Shown one piece after another: positions 51,600 to 60,039 of a stretch of 64,000 nucleotides of DNA (positions are counted from its first letter, which is position 1; every line of letters starts with the position of its first letter). The stretch comes from Thioalkalivibrio sp. K90mix (GTDB lineage: Bacteria > Pseudomonadota > Gammaproteobacteria > Ectothiorhodospirales > Ectothiorhodospiraceae), in assembly GCF_000025545.1 (NCBI RefSeq), contig NC_013930.1:176257-240256 (forward strand), read 5' to 3'. A program made the translations under genes and the position numbers. A model generated the notes under the pieces. The model had not been told where the DNA came from and searched no databases. It saw only the letters and a program-made list of their open reading frames with translations.

Positions 51600-53447
51600 A
51601 TGTTCCAGCAATTCATCAAGCGCTCGTTTCACCTCACGGCACAGGCACTTGCCAACCGCATGGGGGTTCGAGTCACTTTCGGGGGTCAGATGGCGTATGC
51701 CACACCTGACCACACCATCAACCTGCCGAATCTCCCAGCGGATTCCGTCATTGCGCGGGCCCTGGGGCTTTGGTACGTCATTCACGAGGTTTCTCACCTC
51801 AATGAAACGGACTTCGATTGGTGCAAGAAGTGTTCTCCCGTGCGTTTTCGCATGTTGAACATTGTCGAGGATCATCGAATCGAGTCCGCAGCCATGAAAC
51901 GCTGGCCCGGGGCACGCAGCATCATTGTCGAGGGTCGTGAGAAGTGGCTAGACGAGGGAAAGTTGGGAATGCCGGTTCTGGGCTCCGGTCCGGCGCTGCA
52001 TCTTCTCAATGGCACCCTCGCCCTGCTGAACGCCCGCCTTTTCGGGGCAGACTCGGACGCATTGAGAAATCTTGCGCCCGGGACAGTGTTCGCGCTGAAG
52101 ATCCAGTTCCCCGAACTGGACCTGAAGGCGTACCTGAATCTTCTGTCCGAGGCGGACGATCTTCAAACCACCGAGGAAGCGAGCAACCTGGTCAACCGCA
52201 TCATTGAATTGGTGACGGGGCAAACCGAGGATCAATCGCAGGAAGGAGGTCAGCAGGGAGGAAACGACTCCGGTGACGAAGCCGGTGGCGACGAAGCTGG
52301 TGGCGACGAAGCTGGCGGTGACGAAGCCGGTGGCGACGAAGCTGGTGGCGACGAAGCTGGTGGCGACGAAGCTGGCGGTGACGAAGCCGGTGGCGACGAA
52401 GCCGGTGGCGACGAAGCTGGTGGCGACGAAGCTGGTGGCGACGAAGCTGGCGGTGACGAAGCCGGTGGCGACGAAGCTGGTGGCGACGAAGCTGGTGGCG
52501 ACGAAGCTGGTGGCGACGAAGCTGGTGGCGACGAAGCCTGGTCAACGCGCCCGACGGAGCAGATGCTTGACCAGGAAGCGGACGGAATGGAAGAAACCTT
52601 CGATATGGGCGATGCCCTGAAGGAATCTATCCAGGAAGTCAGCCAAAAGGAAGAGCAGGAAAAAGGTCGGTACACCGACGGTCTGTGCCCTTTCACCTTC
52701 TGCGGCGAAATGCCTGTGCAGGGATCGGGTGATCGGTTAGTCCAGCAAGCAGGGATCGCAAGTGCGGCTCTGCGGACACGATTGGCGAGTCAGCTCCAAT
52801 CGGTCAACCGAGAGCGCCGTTGGGCCAGCCGGAAAGGCTCCAAGCTGAGTAGCCGGCACCTGTCGCGTGTGGTGACCGGGGATCATCGGGTTTTTGGCAA
52901 ACGCCAGGAATCGGGGACCCCGAATACCGCCGTTCAGATACTCGTGGACCGTTCCGGTTCCATGGCCGGTGATCCGATTGAGACTGCGATGACGGCCGCG
53001 CTGGCGATTCAGCTGGCAACCGACAGTCTTCGTGGGATTAACACTCAGGTCTCGGCTTTCCCGGCGTCTTCGTCAGGAGGGCTGGTGCCGATCACGTCGT
53101 TCGGGGAGAACGGGCGCATGAAGGCAGACAACTTCGGAGTCGGCTCAACAGGCGCAACGCCAATGAGCAATGCGATTCTCGGGGTTCTGCCCAGCATGTT
53201 TGCTCGCTCCGAAAGCCGCAAGGTGATGCTGGTCATCACCGACGGGGCCCCAAACGACTCGGAATCGGCTATGGAGGCGATCCGAATGGCCCGTGATGTG
53301 AACGTCGAAATGTATGCAATCGGGATCGAAACGGATCCTTCGCATCTTTTCGGCGTTGAAAACACCACGGTCATCCAGTCGGTCGGTGAGTTGGCGGAGA
53401 ATATCTTCGGACTACTGACACCGGTACTGACCCGTACCGTCGCTTAA
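51600..53447 (+). CDS. CobT-like VWA protein with 18-copy GGDEA repeat
   Basis: The 615-residue protein has an N-terminal zinc-peptidase-like part: WYVIHEVSHLNETDFDW (HExxH-like, HEVSH) and FRMLNIVEDHRIES, as in CobT-type proteins. An acidic region with 18 GGDEA repeats (about 226-315) follows. The C-terminal VWA domain has the MIDAS motif LVDRSGSM, then GSTGATPMSNA and LVITDGAPND. CobT/VWA proteins work with CobS/MoxR ATPases. The acidic repeat is likely a flexible linker. The HExxH could be active, since both His and Glu are present. Confidence 0.85.
   Translation: MFQQFIKRSFHLTAQALANRMGVRVTFGGQMAYATPDHTINLPNLPADSVIARALGLWYVIHEVSHLNETDFDWCKKCSPVRFRMLNIVEDHRIESAAMKRWPGARSIIVEGREKWLDEGKLGMPVLGSGPALHLLNGTLALLNARLFGADSDALRNLAPGTVFALKIQFPELDLKAYLNLLSEADDLQTTEEASNLVNRIIELVTGQTEDQSQEGGQQGGNDSGDEAGGDEAGGDEAGGDEAGGDEAGGDEAGGDEAGGDEAGGDEAGGDEAGGDEAGGDEAGGDEAGGDEAGGDEAGGDEAGGDEAGGDEAWSTRPTEQMLDQEADGMEETFDMGDALKESIQEVSQKEEQEKGRYTDGLCPFTFCGEMPVQGSGDRLVQQAGIASAALRTRLASQLQSVNRERRWASRKGSKLSSRHLSRVVTGDHRVFGKRQESGTPNTAVQILVDRSGSMAGDPIETAMTAALAIQLATDSLRGINTQVSAFPASSSGGLVPITSFGENGRMKADNFGVGSTGATPMSNAILGVLPSMFARSESRKVMLVITDGAPNDSESAMEAIRMARDVNVEMYAIGIETDPSHLFGVENTTVIQSVGELAENIFGLLTPVLTRTVA
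52275..52547 (+). repeat. 15-bp tandem repeat, 18 copies (GGDEA)
   Basis: Units alternate between ggtggcgacgaagct and ggcggtgacgaagcc in a partly regular order, which points to growth by block duplication. The frame is always kept. Confidence 0.95.
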
Positions 53448-53450
53448 TGG

Positions 53451-53522
53451 GCACCCTGCCAGGGGTGCGTTCGCTAGAACAGGAACGCACCCGCTGGCAC
53501 GGGTGCAAAAAGGAGTTTTTCC
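53451..53522 (+). promoter_or_regulatory. Four-segment hairpin leader before the primase-like gene
   Basis: GCACCC (53451-53456), GGGTGCGTTC (53463-53472), GAACGCACCC (53483-53492) and GGGTGC (53501-53506) can pair as 1:2 and 3:4, or as 2:3 (10 perfect pairs). AAAAAGGAG follows segment 4 directly. Confidence 0.7.
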
Positions 53523-54728
53523 ATGAGCAACCAAAGCGACAACCCACCCCTGAAGGCCACCGAGGTAAAAAGTATGGCCGAAGGGAACTGGGAAACCGTC
53601 TTTAGCACTGTGCTAAGAGGCGATCTCGAAGAGGCAATGCGAAGGGCACCCAAGCATGTCCCGAATCCGAAGCTCGGAGGAACGGATGGGTTCCGACTCA
53701 TGAAGAACTGGAAAACGGACGGTAGTGCAGTTGTGAACACCGTTGATTCGGATCTTGAGGAGATCGGCGCTGGCAAGGACCGAAACGTCCTGAGCAATGG
53801 CGTGGATGTCATCGTATGGCTCCGACCAGAATGGACGTTCCGGGAAGTGCTGGATGCGATCGTGGACGCCCTGGGCGGACGCGAGGTAGCCGAAGGCAGG
53901 ATCAATGATCCGGCCATGCAAGCGGAGATCGAGAAACGGAGGAAGGAGCTGGCAGAACGGCAGAAGAAAAAGGATGAAAACGCAAAGCAGCAGCTGAATC
54001 GGATCTGGTCAGGGACTCTACCCCTGGACAGCGACGAAGCGGCGGTGGCGCGTACCTACCTCGAGAACCGAGGGATTTATCTGATGGATCTGCCGCCTGT
54101 TATGCGCTTTCACCCCAAACTGGGAGTTTGGGACCACGAGAAGCGAAAAGTCGTCAGGACGTTACCGGGGTTCGTCTCAATGCTCCAGCAGGAGGATGAA
54201 TTACCGGGATCGCTTCACCGAACGTTCCTTGAACCGGACGGGTCTGGTAAAGCCCAGATGCCGAACGGAGATAGTGCGAAAAAGCTGTGCAGTACACCGA
54301 GCGACGTCACCCTGACGGGCGGCGCCATTCGGTTGTTCGAGCCGGAGGAAGGGCAGGATATTCTCCACGTCACGGAGGGTATCGAAAGCGCTCTCTCAGT
54401 CCGTTATGGACTCGGAGAGGCCGAGCCTGTATGGGCGCTCTACTCTACTTCGCTTCTGGCTTCATTCAATCCGCCGGATTGGGTGCGCTATCTGGTGATC
54501 TGGGCGGATGTGGACCTTGAAAAAGGCCGCAACAAAACCCGTGCCGGCGAAGGCGCAGCCGATCGCCTTATGGGACGTCTCCAGAAGGATCGAGGCATTA
54601 AGGTGTCGGCGGCCTATGCCGCCCCGGAAGTACCCGAAGGCATGGATTCCTATGACTGGAACGACGTGCTCATCGAGTATGGACCGCGGGCGATCATGGA
54701 CCTGCGACACAAGATGACCTTCCGTTAA
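53523..54728 (+). CDS. Toprim-domain primase-like protein (DUF7146 type)
   Basis: The 401-residue protein has an N-terminal region, a charged helix (EIEKRRKELAERQKKKDENA) and a middle domain with YLENRGIYLMDLPPVMRFHP. The C-terminal Toprim fold has the Glu in LHVTEGIESALS and the D-x-D in LVIWADVD. This is the layout of plasmid and phage primase-helicase or TraC-like primases of the DUF7146/Toprim_3 type. It may prime transferred single strands or plasmid replication. A strong terminator follows. Confidence 0.8.
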   Translation: MSNQSDNPPLKATEVKSMAEGNWETVFSTVLRGDLEEAMRRAPKHVPNPKLGGTDGFRLMKNWKTDGSAVVNTVDSDLEEIGAGKDRNVLSNGVDVIVWLRPEWTFREVLDAIVDALGGREVAEGRINDPAMQAEIEKRRKELAERQKKKDENAKQQLNRIWSGTLPLDSDEAAVARTYLENRGIYLMDLPPVMRFHPKLGVWDHEKRKVVRTLPGFVSMLQQEDELPGSLHRTFLEPDGSGKAQMPNGDSAKKLCSTPSDVTLTGGAIRLFEPEEGQDILHVTEGIESALSVRYGLGEAEPVWALYSTSLLASFNPPDWVRYLVIWADVDLEKGRNKTRAGEGAADRLMGRLQKDRGIKVSAAYAAPEVPEGMDSYDWNDVLIEYGPRAIMDLRHKMTFR

Positions 54729-54735
54729 ACCCACA

Positions 54736-54767
54736 GGGCCCGAGAGTTTCTCTCGGGCCCTTTTTTT
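54736..54767 (+). terminator. Strong terminator after the primase-like gene
   Basis: An 11-base perfect stem, GGGCCCGAGAG with CTCTCGGGCCC, has a 3-base loop and seven T. Confidence 0.96.
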
Positions 54768-54862
54768 GTGCCCGGAATGCCGGGTTGGAAAACGACGTTG
54801 ACGCCCCCGCCCCTGCCGGCTCTAATGCGCGGTGTGGACATTTTAGGAAAAGGAGATTCCGC

Positions 54863-56005
54863 ATGGCATCGACTGGTCGCTCCAATGGACTGAGCATCCC
54901 CGCAAGACTATTGACCGTGGCGGTTACCTGTGTGCTCGGCGGGACTCTTGCCGCCGCCGACCCGCCGCACCGCGTCGTGATTTCGGAGTCATCGCAATTC
55001 GTAGGCGCTGCGGGGTCTGGAGGAGGCGGTGAGGACGATTTGTGTGACATCGACGGCGCTGAAGAGGTGTGGCGCTTTACCGAGCATGAATCCAGTGTGA
55101 ATGACGTCGCGGTTACAGACGATGGGTTTGTCTATACAACGGGCAGCGACGATACGCTGCGCCGAGTGGATCCCGATGGCAGCGAGGTGTGGTCATTCGA
55201 AGAGGCCGTGATGTCCGGTCGATCCGTGGTGGCAGACGGCGAAGGGTACGCCTACTTTGGCACGGCCTTCGCCACCATCTCGAACACGATGCGTGGCGGT
55301 GTCGTCCGCAAGGTCAGTCCGCAGGGTACGCTCGAGTGGGAATTTACGCGAATCCGGAGTGACGCCAGCCCAGGAGGGCAGGCATCGATCCACGATCTTG
55401 ATATTGATTTGGATGATGGCGCGGTGTATGCGGTGGCCGGGGACAGAACGGTGCGCAAGATCAACCGATTCGGGACTCAAAGCTGGTCCATAAGTAGCGG
55501 AAACAACCAAGACAGGACCGTTGCCGTCAACTACAACCGCAATGTCTTTATCGGTGATGGCCCATCCGGCGATGAGACGATTCGAAAGGTTGATCGATTC
55601 GGAAACCCGGTACCGGTCACGAATTTCGTCGACTGGTCGTTCAGCGGGCACGAGGATATGGTCAACGATATCGCGGTGGGAGGAGGTGGATACCTCCACA
55701 CTGCAAGCAGGGACACAACGGTCCGCCAGGTGAATATGGATAGCCGGCAGGAATGGGTATTCGACGAAAACGAGGAAACCGCGGAAGCTATCGCGGTCGA
55801 TGCTGATGGGTACGCCTACGTTGGAACAAGGACGGGTGTGATTCAAAAACTGGGCCCGGATGGCGAAATGCTCTGGGAGTACGCTGCACACGATGATCGA
55901 GTCACTGGATTGGAGGTCGACGCGACAGGCTACATCTATAGTTCCAGCACGGACGGGAGCGCGGCCAAACTCCGTCAGGATGGCGCGGGTTGCCCTTCAG
56001 AATAA
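54863..56005 (+). CDS. Secreted beta-propeller protein with HRVVI tag
   Basis: The ATG at 54863 follows AAAGGAG. The 380-residue protein has a signal peptide ending TLAAADP, then PHRVVISESSQFVGAAG and a Gly-rich linker. About seven PQQ/WD-like repeats follow, seen as EEVWRFTEHESSVNDVAV, GFVYTTGSDDTLRRVD, GYAYFGT and GYIYSSSTDGSAAKL. A single propeller is likely, used for binding. The HRVVI block matches two other secreted proteins here. The gene stands alone between two terminators. Confidence 0.8.
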   Translation: MASTGRSNGLSIPARLLTVAVTCVLGGTLAAADPPHRVVISESSQFVGAAGSGGGGEDDLCDIDGAEEVWRFTEHESSVNDVAVTDDGFVYTTGSDDTLRRVDPDGSEVWSFEEAVMSGRSVVADGEGYAYFGTAFATISNTMRGGVVRKVSPQGTLEWEFTRIRSDASPGGQASIHDLDIDLDDGAVYAVAGDRTVRKINRFGTQSWSISSGNNQDRTVAVNYNRNVFIGDGPSGDETIRKVDRFGNPVPVTNFVDWSFSGHEDMVNDIAVGGGGYLHTASRDTTVRQVNMDSRQEWVFDENEETAEAIAVDADGYAYVGTRTGVIQKLGPDGEMLWEYAAHDDRVTGLEVDATGYIYSSSTDGSAAKLRQDGAGCPSE

Positions 56006-56032
56006 CCTGAGTAAGAAGGCGATCCTTCGGCG

Positions 56033-56064
56033 CCCGCCCCCTTTTTAAGGGAGGCGGGTTTTTT
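56033..56064 (+). terminator. Terminator after the beta-propeller gene
   Basis: CCCGCC-CCCTT pairs with AAGGG-A-GGCGGG, followed by TTTTTTG. Confidence 0.88.
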
Positions 56065-56182
56065 GTGTCGGTACCCGTCCACCGTCCCAAGCCTTGCAAG
56101 AGTCCAGATCGCGCGAACCGGCGTGGATGCGAAAAGCGAGGTTGATGCCGCGAAAAAAGTGCGGCAAGGTGGACGCGAAAAT

Positions 56183-56210
56183 TTGACGGAAGGACGGGCC
56201 AAGGGACAAT
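56183..56210 (+). promoter_or_regulatory. Promoter upstream of the par region
   Basis: TTGACG (56183-56188) and GACAAT (56205-56210) are 16 bases apart and lie 34 bases before the next start. Matches to consensus are 5/6 and 4/6. Confidence 0.5.
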
Positions 56211-56243
56211 GGCCGTACGACCACATCAAAAGGAGTTGGCACG

Positions 56244-57023
56244 ATGACCTTCCAGGCACCCGAAACGATGGGACAGGCCCGCAATCTTCTGCTGGGCAAG
56301 GACATTCCTGTCGAGAGCAACGAGCAGTTGGCGCACGCCATCAACAAGAACGGGCGCGACCGCGTCCTGCAATCCCTCCAGAGCCTCTACATCGGAACGC
56401 AGGAAGAAGCGCGGGAAGCACGCGAGGTCCTGAATCGCATCTTTGGGGGGCATGGCACCATCGACTATGCCCCGAAGCCACCGGAAGCGGTAGACGGAAC
56501 CCCGGCCGGTAATGGCTCGGGTCATGGTGGAGTGCCGCAGGGTAACCACCGCCAGAACGGCGACCCCTTCCCTTACGGCCTGCGCGCCAAAGTGTTCGGG
56601 GGCAAGGGGGCGCTGGAATTCCGCGAGGACGTACGCCAGGACCACATCCCGACCGTCCAGATCGACGCCGCGAAAGCCAAGGGCGAGCGGGCGTATGACT
56701 GGGGCGCGAAGACCATCATCCAGCTCACTCCGACGGAACTGGCCGTGGTAACCGCCGTATTCACGGGGGTTCGTGCGAAGTGCGAGTTCAAGGGCCATGG
56801 CGAAGGCAAGGACAAGGGGTTTTCGATTGAGCGTCAGGAGAAGAACTACTTTATGAAGGTCTTCTCCAAGGATGGCATGGTCGCCGTCCCAATCCCCTTC
56901 GACGAGGCTTTTCATGTCGGCCGCGTCTGCATGGCGCAGCTCAAGAAGAGCATGCCCAACGATGGCCTATCCGGCGGGGAGCTGATTGCCCTGTTGAAGT
57001 CCACGGCCGCCCTCGCCCCGTAG
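56244..57023 (+). CDS. Hypothetical protein upstream of parA
   Basis: The ATG at 56244 follows AAAAGGAG. The 259-residue protein has a helical N-terminus, a Gly/Asn-rich linker (about 85-110) and a C-terminal domain with YDWGAKTIIQLTPTELAVV, CEFKGHGEGKDKGFSIERQ and NYFMKVFSKDGMVAVPI. The last domain recalls small single-stranded nucleic-acid-binding folds, but this is a guess. It shares the transcript direction of parA, 38 bases downstream. Confidence 0.6.
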   Translation: MTFQAPETMGQARNLLLGKDIPVESNEQLAHAINKNGRDRVLQSLQSLYIGTQEEAREAREVLNRIFGGHGTIDYAPKPPEAVDGTPAGNGSGHGGVPQGNHRQNGDPFPYGLRAKVFGGKGALEFREDVRQDHIPTVQIDAAKAKGERAYDWGAKTIIQLTPTELAVVTAVFTGVRAKCEFKGHGEGKDKGFSIERQEKNYFMKVFSKDGMVAVPIPFDEAFHVGRVCMAQLKKSMPNDGLSGGELIALLKSTAALAP

Positions 57024-57061
57024 AAGAAGGAACTTCATCTACACAGGGATAAGGAGATCCC

Positions 57062-57856
57062 GTGCGTGTACTGAGCGTAGCTAACCAGAAAGGCGGGGTG
57101 GGCAAGACTACGATGGTCGCCCACCTCGCCCACCTCGCAATCGAAGACGGACACCGTGTTCTGCTGGTTGATATGGACCGGCAGGGCAGTCTTTCGCTCT
57201 ACTTTGGCGCGGGCCCGCCCAGGCCGGAGGAAGGGGCCCCGGACGAAACGGCCTCTCTGTTTGGCCGGGATGAGGGGGCGCCTCTTTCCCCTGCACCTCT
57301 GGGGAGGCGCTATCCTGGTTGCTCCATCTTGCGCGCGACCACCGGGCTTTCCGAGATCCAGGCTCAGGACTCAAGCCTAATTCAGGCGCCCCGCCAACAC
57401 TTGCGGGCGCTCGAGCATGACTACGACCTGGTCATCATTGATACCCCCGGTCACCTCGGTTTCCACCCGCCGACCACGATAGCGGGACTGGTGGCATCGG
57501 ATGCGGTGGTAAGCCCCTGCGCGGTCGGATTGTTCGAGACGCGAGCTCTGGCCGAGCTGTGGCAATACCTGCGGCGCATCCGGGATGACGGGTACAACCC
57601 TCGCCTGCGCCTACTGGGCCTGCTCCCCTCCAAGGTCAACACCCGCAGTCAGGCGGAATCCAATGGTCTCGAGATGCTCCGCTCCTCATTCGGGCAAGCG
57701 ATCCTCCCCTTCACCCTCGCTGAACGGGCCGCCGTCAAGCAGGCGCTTTTCGATCGCGCCCCCGTTTGGCGTCGGCCGCGGGGAGCGAGTCATCGCCGAG
57801 CCGCCCGGGAATGGAAAGGCGCGATGCGCCACATCCTGACGGAGATCGGCTTATAG
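57062..57856 (+). CDS. parA: ParA partition ATPase
   Basis: The GTG at 57062 follows AAGGAG. The 264-residue protein has the deviant Walker A KGGVGKTT (about 10-17), VLLVDMDRQGSLS, and LVIIDTPGHLGF. It has no N-terminal helix-turn-helix, so it is the short type Ib-like form. ATP-bound ParA moves plasmid copies along the nucleoid with ParB. parB follows after 70 bases and parS-like sites after parB. Confidence 0.95.
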   Translation: MRVLSVANQKGGVGKTTMVAHLAHLAIEDGHRVLLVDMDRQGSLSLYFGAGPPRPEEGAPDETASLFGRDEGAPLSPAPLGRRYPGCSILRATTGLSEIQAQDSSLIQAPRQHLRALEHDYDLVIIDTPGHLGFHPPTTIAGLVASDAVVSPCAVGLFETRALAELWQYLRRIRDDGYNPRLRLLGLLPSKVNTRSQAESNGLEMLRSSFGQAILPFTLAERAAVKQALFDRAPVWRRPRGASHRRAAREWKGAMRHILTEIGL

Positions 57857-57926
57857 CCGACCTCACCAGCCTGCGACGCCCGCAGGCCTTACCCCTTCTC
57901 TTCAACTGCAAACACAAGGAAGTGCC

Positions 57927-59033
57927 ATGAGCAATCAACAGGGATACGCGGAAATTGTCGACATGCTGAAGGACAGCAACCCGCAGGACCTGACCGATGA
58001 AAATCGGGCGCGAATGACGTATCTGCCGATCGAGGCGATTCACGTCAAAGACCAGGTGCGCAAGACCTTTGAGGACGACGAAAATGCGCTCCAGGATCTG
58101 GCGGCCAGCATTGCCGACCAAGGGGTCATCCAGCCCATTACGGTCCGCCCACGCAAGGAGCCGGACACCTACGAACTGGTTGCCGGAGAGCGTCGTCTGC
58201 GCGCATCCAAGCTGGCCGGCCTTGAGTCGATTCCAGCGGTTATTCGGGATCTGACCGACTCGGAAGCAGCACGGGTTCAGATGACCGAGAACATCCAGCG
58301 TAAAAACCTGACGCAGATCGAGGAGGCAATCCAAATCAAGAAGGACCTGGAGCAGATGGGTGGGGATACCGAAGCCCTGCTGCGCCGTTACAACAAGAAC
58401 CAGCCGTGGCTCATTAAACGACTCGCACTGGTCGATCTCGGGCCGCATACGGAACGCCTGATCCGTGAGAACCTGACGTCCGATATCGAGGTGATCTACG
58501 GCGCGAAGGGTCTGGAAACGAAGGCCCCCGAGCTGGCCGAATCATTCGTTAAAGCGGTCGCTCAGTCCGCCCAAGAGCAGACCGCCCCGAACCTGCGAAT
58601 CCTTCTTGCGAACTACAAGGAGATGGCGAAGGCATCTTCGTCCAAAGGCGAGAAAAAGAAAAAGAAAACGTTCAAGCCGAAGCCGGCCACAATGCCCTCG
58701 CCCACCCGAAAAACGCAGCCACTGCACACGCTCTATCAGAAGGTGGTGCGCAAGAAAATGTCGGCCGCGGAAGCGATGGCGACCATGGATTCGGACGATC
58801 GTCACGAGGTCCTGAAGATGGTCGATTACACGTTCAACCTGGGGCGCGCATCGGAGAATCCGATGGCCGATATCATCGAAAATCTGCGCACGAATGACAT
58901 GGCGGGAGGGGCGTCAATTCTGGTTCCGTTCTTTGTTGCCGGCGTGGTCGCGGATGCGGATGAAACACCGGAGGATCTGATCGAAAAGCTCGGCCAAGGG
59001 GCGGGAGAAGGCGACCCATCAGAGGCTGAATAA
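57927..59033 (+). CDS. parB: ParB centromere-binding protein
   Basis: The 368-residue protein has the ParB/Srx domain with LAASIADQGVIQPITVRP and YELVAGERRLRASKLAGL (the CTP-binding region). ENIQRKNLTQIEEA and a helix-turn-helix region with LLRRYNKNQPWLIKRLALV follow. After a Lys-rich linker (KGEKKKKKTFKPKP) there is a C-terminal dimer domain. It should bind the four palindromes just downstream and spread from them. Confidence 0.94.
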   Translation: MSNQQGYAEIVDMLKDSNPQDLTDENRARMTYLPIEAIHVKDQVRKTFEDDENALQDLAASIADQGVIQPITVRPRKEPDTYELVAGERRLRASKLAGLESIPAVIRDLTDSEAARVQMTENIQRKNLTQIEEAIQIKKDLEQMGGDTEALLRRYNKNQPWLIKRLALVDLGPHTERLIRENLTSDIEVIYGAKGLETKAPELAESFVKAVAQSAQEQTAPNLRILLANYKEMAKASSSKGEKKKKKTFKPKPATMPSPTRKTQPLHTLYQKVVRKKMSAAEAMATMDSDDRHEVLKMVDYTFNLGRASENPMADIIENLRTNDMAGGASILVPFFVAGVVADADETPEDLIEKLGQGAGEGDPSEAE

Positions 59034-59042
59034 GGGGGGGGA

Positions 59043-59259
59043 TTTCGCGGGCGCGAAACAGGGGTCGATCGGGTGCCGAGTATCGTATATGAGGATGCTC
59101 GGTCGGTTCGTTTCGCGGGCGCGAAATACACCATGACATTGGCTGGCGTAAGCGGTCGAATACAGGCCCAGAAGAGTTCTTTTCGCGGGCGCGAAACAAA
59201 CGATCTAGCAAGCCGATGAGGCCGCCCTGCCCCCTGTTTCGCGCCCGCGAAACAGGGGG
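59043..59259. promoter_or_regulatory. parS-like centromere: four 16-bp palindromes
   Basis: TTTCGCGGGCGCGAAA occurs at 59043-59058, 59111-59126 and 59181-59196, and in reverse at 59237-59252. Spacings are 68, 70 and 56 bases. The last copy is inside a 30-base palindrome (59230-59259). Position right after parB makes ParB binding very likely. Confidence 0.85.
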
Positions 59260-59303
59260 TGTTATCCGGACAATGGGATGCCGCGGTGACCCAGGAGATA
59301 TTC

Positions 59304-59530
59304 ATGTTCCCACCTGATCAAGTGGGATGATGGGGCCGCCGCATGAAAAACGACGGCCATGAAGCGTAATGCCATGTTCCCACCTGATTAGGTGGGAAAG
59401 CCTCTAAAGCTAAGAAATTGACAACGAATTTCCATGTTCCACCCTGAATCTAGTGGGAACATGGAATTGAGCTCACGAAACGGGTTTCGAGGAGCACCGA
59501 GACCCAGGGATCATCAGGTGGGAACTTGGT
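59304..59530. repeat. Iteron- or oriT-like cluster of CCATGTTCCCACCTGAT repeats
   Basis: Copies lie at about 59304-59319, 59374-59389, 59433-59449 (imperfect) and inverted at 59514-59530. Several are followed by an inverted arm. At 59377-59398 TTCCCACCT faces AGGTGGGAA, and at 59430-59466 TTCCATGTTCC faces GGAACATGGAA. The array ends 39 bases before the MobI-like gene. It could be an origin of replication or of transfer. Confidence 0.7.
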
Positions 59531-59568
59531 TCAAGTTTCCAAATAGTTAGAAAGGTGGGAAGGGACCC

Positions 59569-60039
59569 ATGAACGGCAATCAACGAAAAGAGCGGCAAAT
59601 ACGGGACCTGGACGAACGGCTGGACGACTGGCTGCGGGAGTTACAGGAAGACGCGGAGGCGGTAGCCAAGGAGTTCCAGGATGCGGCCTATGCTTCACGG
59701 GACAACGAGAACTCGTCCAAGTGGTTCCGGTATATGGTGCGGGTACGGACACCCGAGAAAACCGGAAAGCGAGGGGTGTCGATCGAGTGGTTGAAGAGTC
59801 GCTGGCAACGGGTCGCAGGGAAGAATACGTTTCGTGCGGACTATGTGCGAAAGGGTCCGAAGCATCGGTACAACACGCATCTGTTTAAGCCCGTCGATAG
59901 TCAGGAAGGAAAGCTGATCGAGAATGCGGAGGATCAGTTCGAGCGCATCCGCGAAGAGGTAGCGCTGATTGGTTCTCTCCGCAAAGTAATGGCGAACTCA
60001 CGGCGAAACGACAAGCGCCGCAAGGAGGAAGGTAAATGA
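59569..60039 (+). CDS. MobI-like transfer-initiation protein
   Basis: The ATG at 59569 follows GGTGGGAAGGG. The 156-residue basic protein has a coiled N-terminus and a core with SIEWLKSRWQRVAGKN, DYVRKGPKHRYNTHLF and NAEDQFERIREEVALIGSL. This resembles MobI of SXT and IncC elements, which acts with the relaxase at an oriT located just upstream of its gene. The repeat cluster before it fits that. A DNA-binding initiator of another type is the main alternative. Confidence 0.52.
   Translation: MNGNQRKERQIRDLDERLDDWLRELQEDAEAVAKEFQDAAYASRDNENSSKWFRYMVRVRTPEKTGKRGVSIEWLKSRWQRVAGKNTFRADYVRKGPKHRYNTHLFKPVDSQEGKLIENAEDQFERIREEVALIGSLRKVMANSRRNDKRRKEEGK

Noticed and set aside
52275..52547. Possible CRISPR array
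   Set aside because: Units are 15 bases without spacers and are translated as GGDEA; no cas genes are present. The parS sites and the 59.3 kb repeats also lack regular spacers.
52201..52696. Minus-strand frames over the GGDEA repeat (Ser-Pro-Ala runs)
   Set aside because: Antisense of a tandem repeat inside a well-supported gene.
48830..53447. Cobalamin biosynthesis (CobS/CobT cobaltochelatase)
   Set aside because: No CobN or other cobalamin gene is near; the DUF3150 neighbour and conjugative context point to the mobile-element version of this pair.
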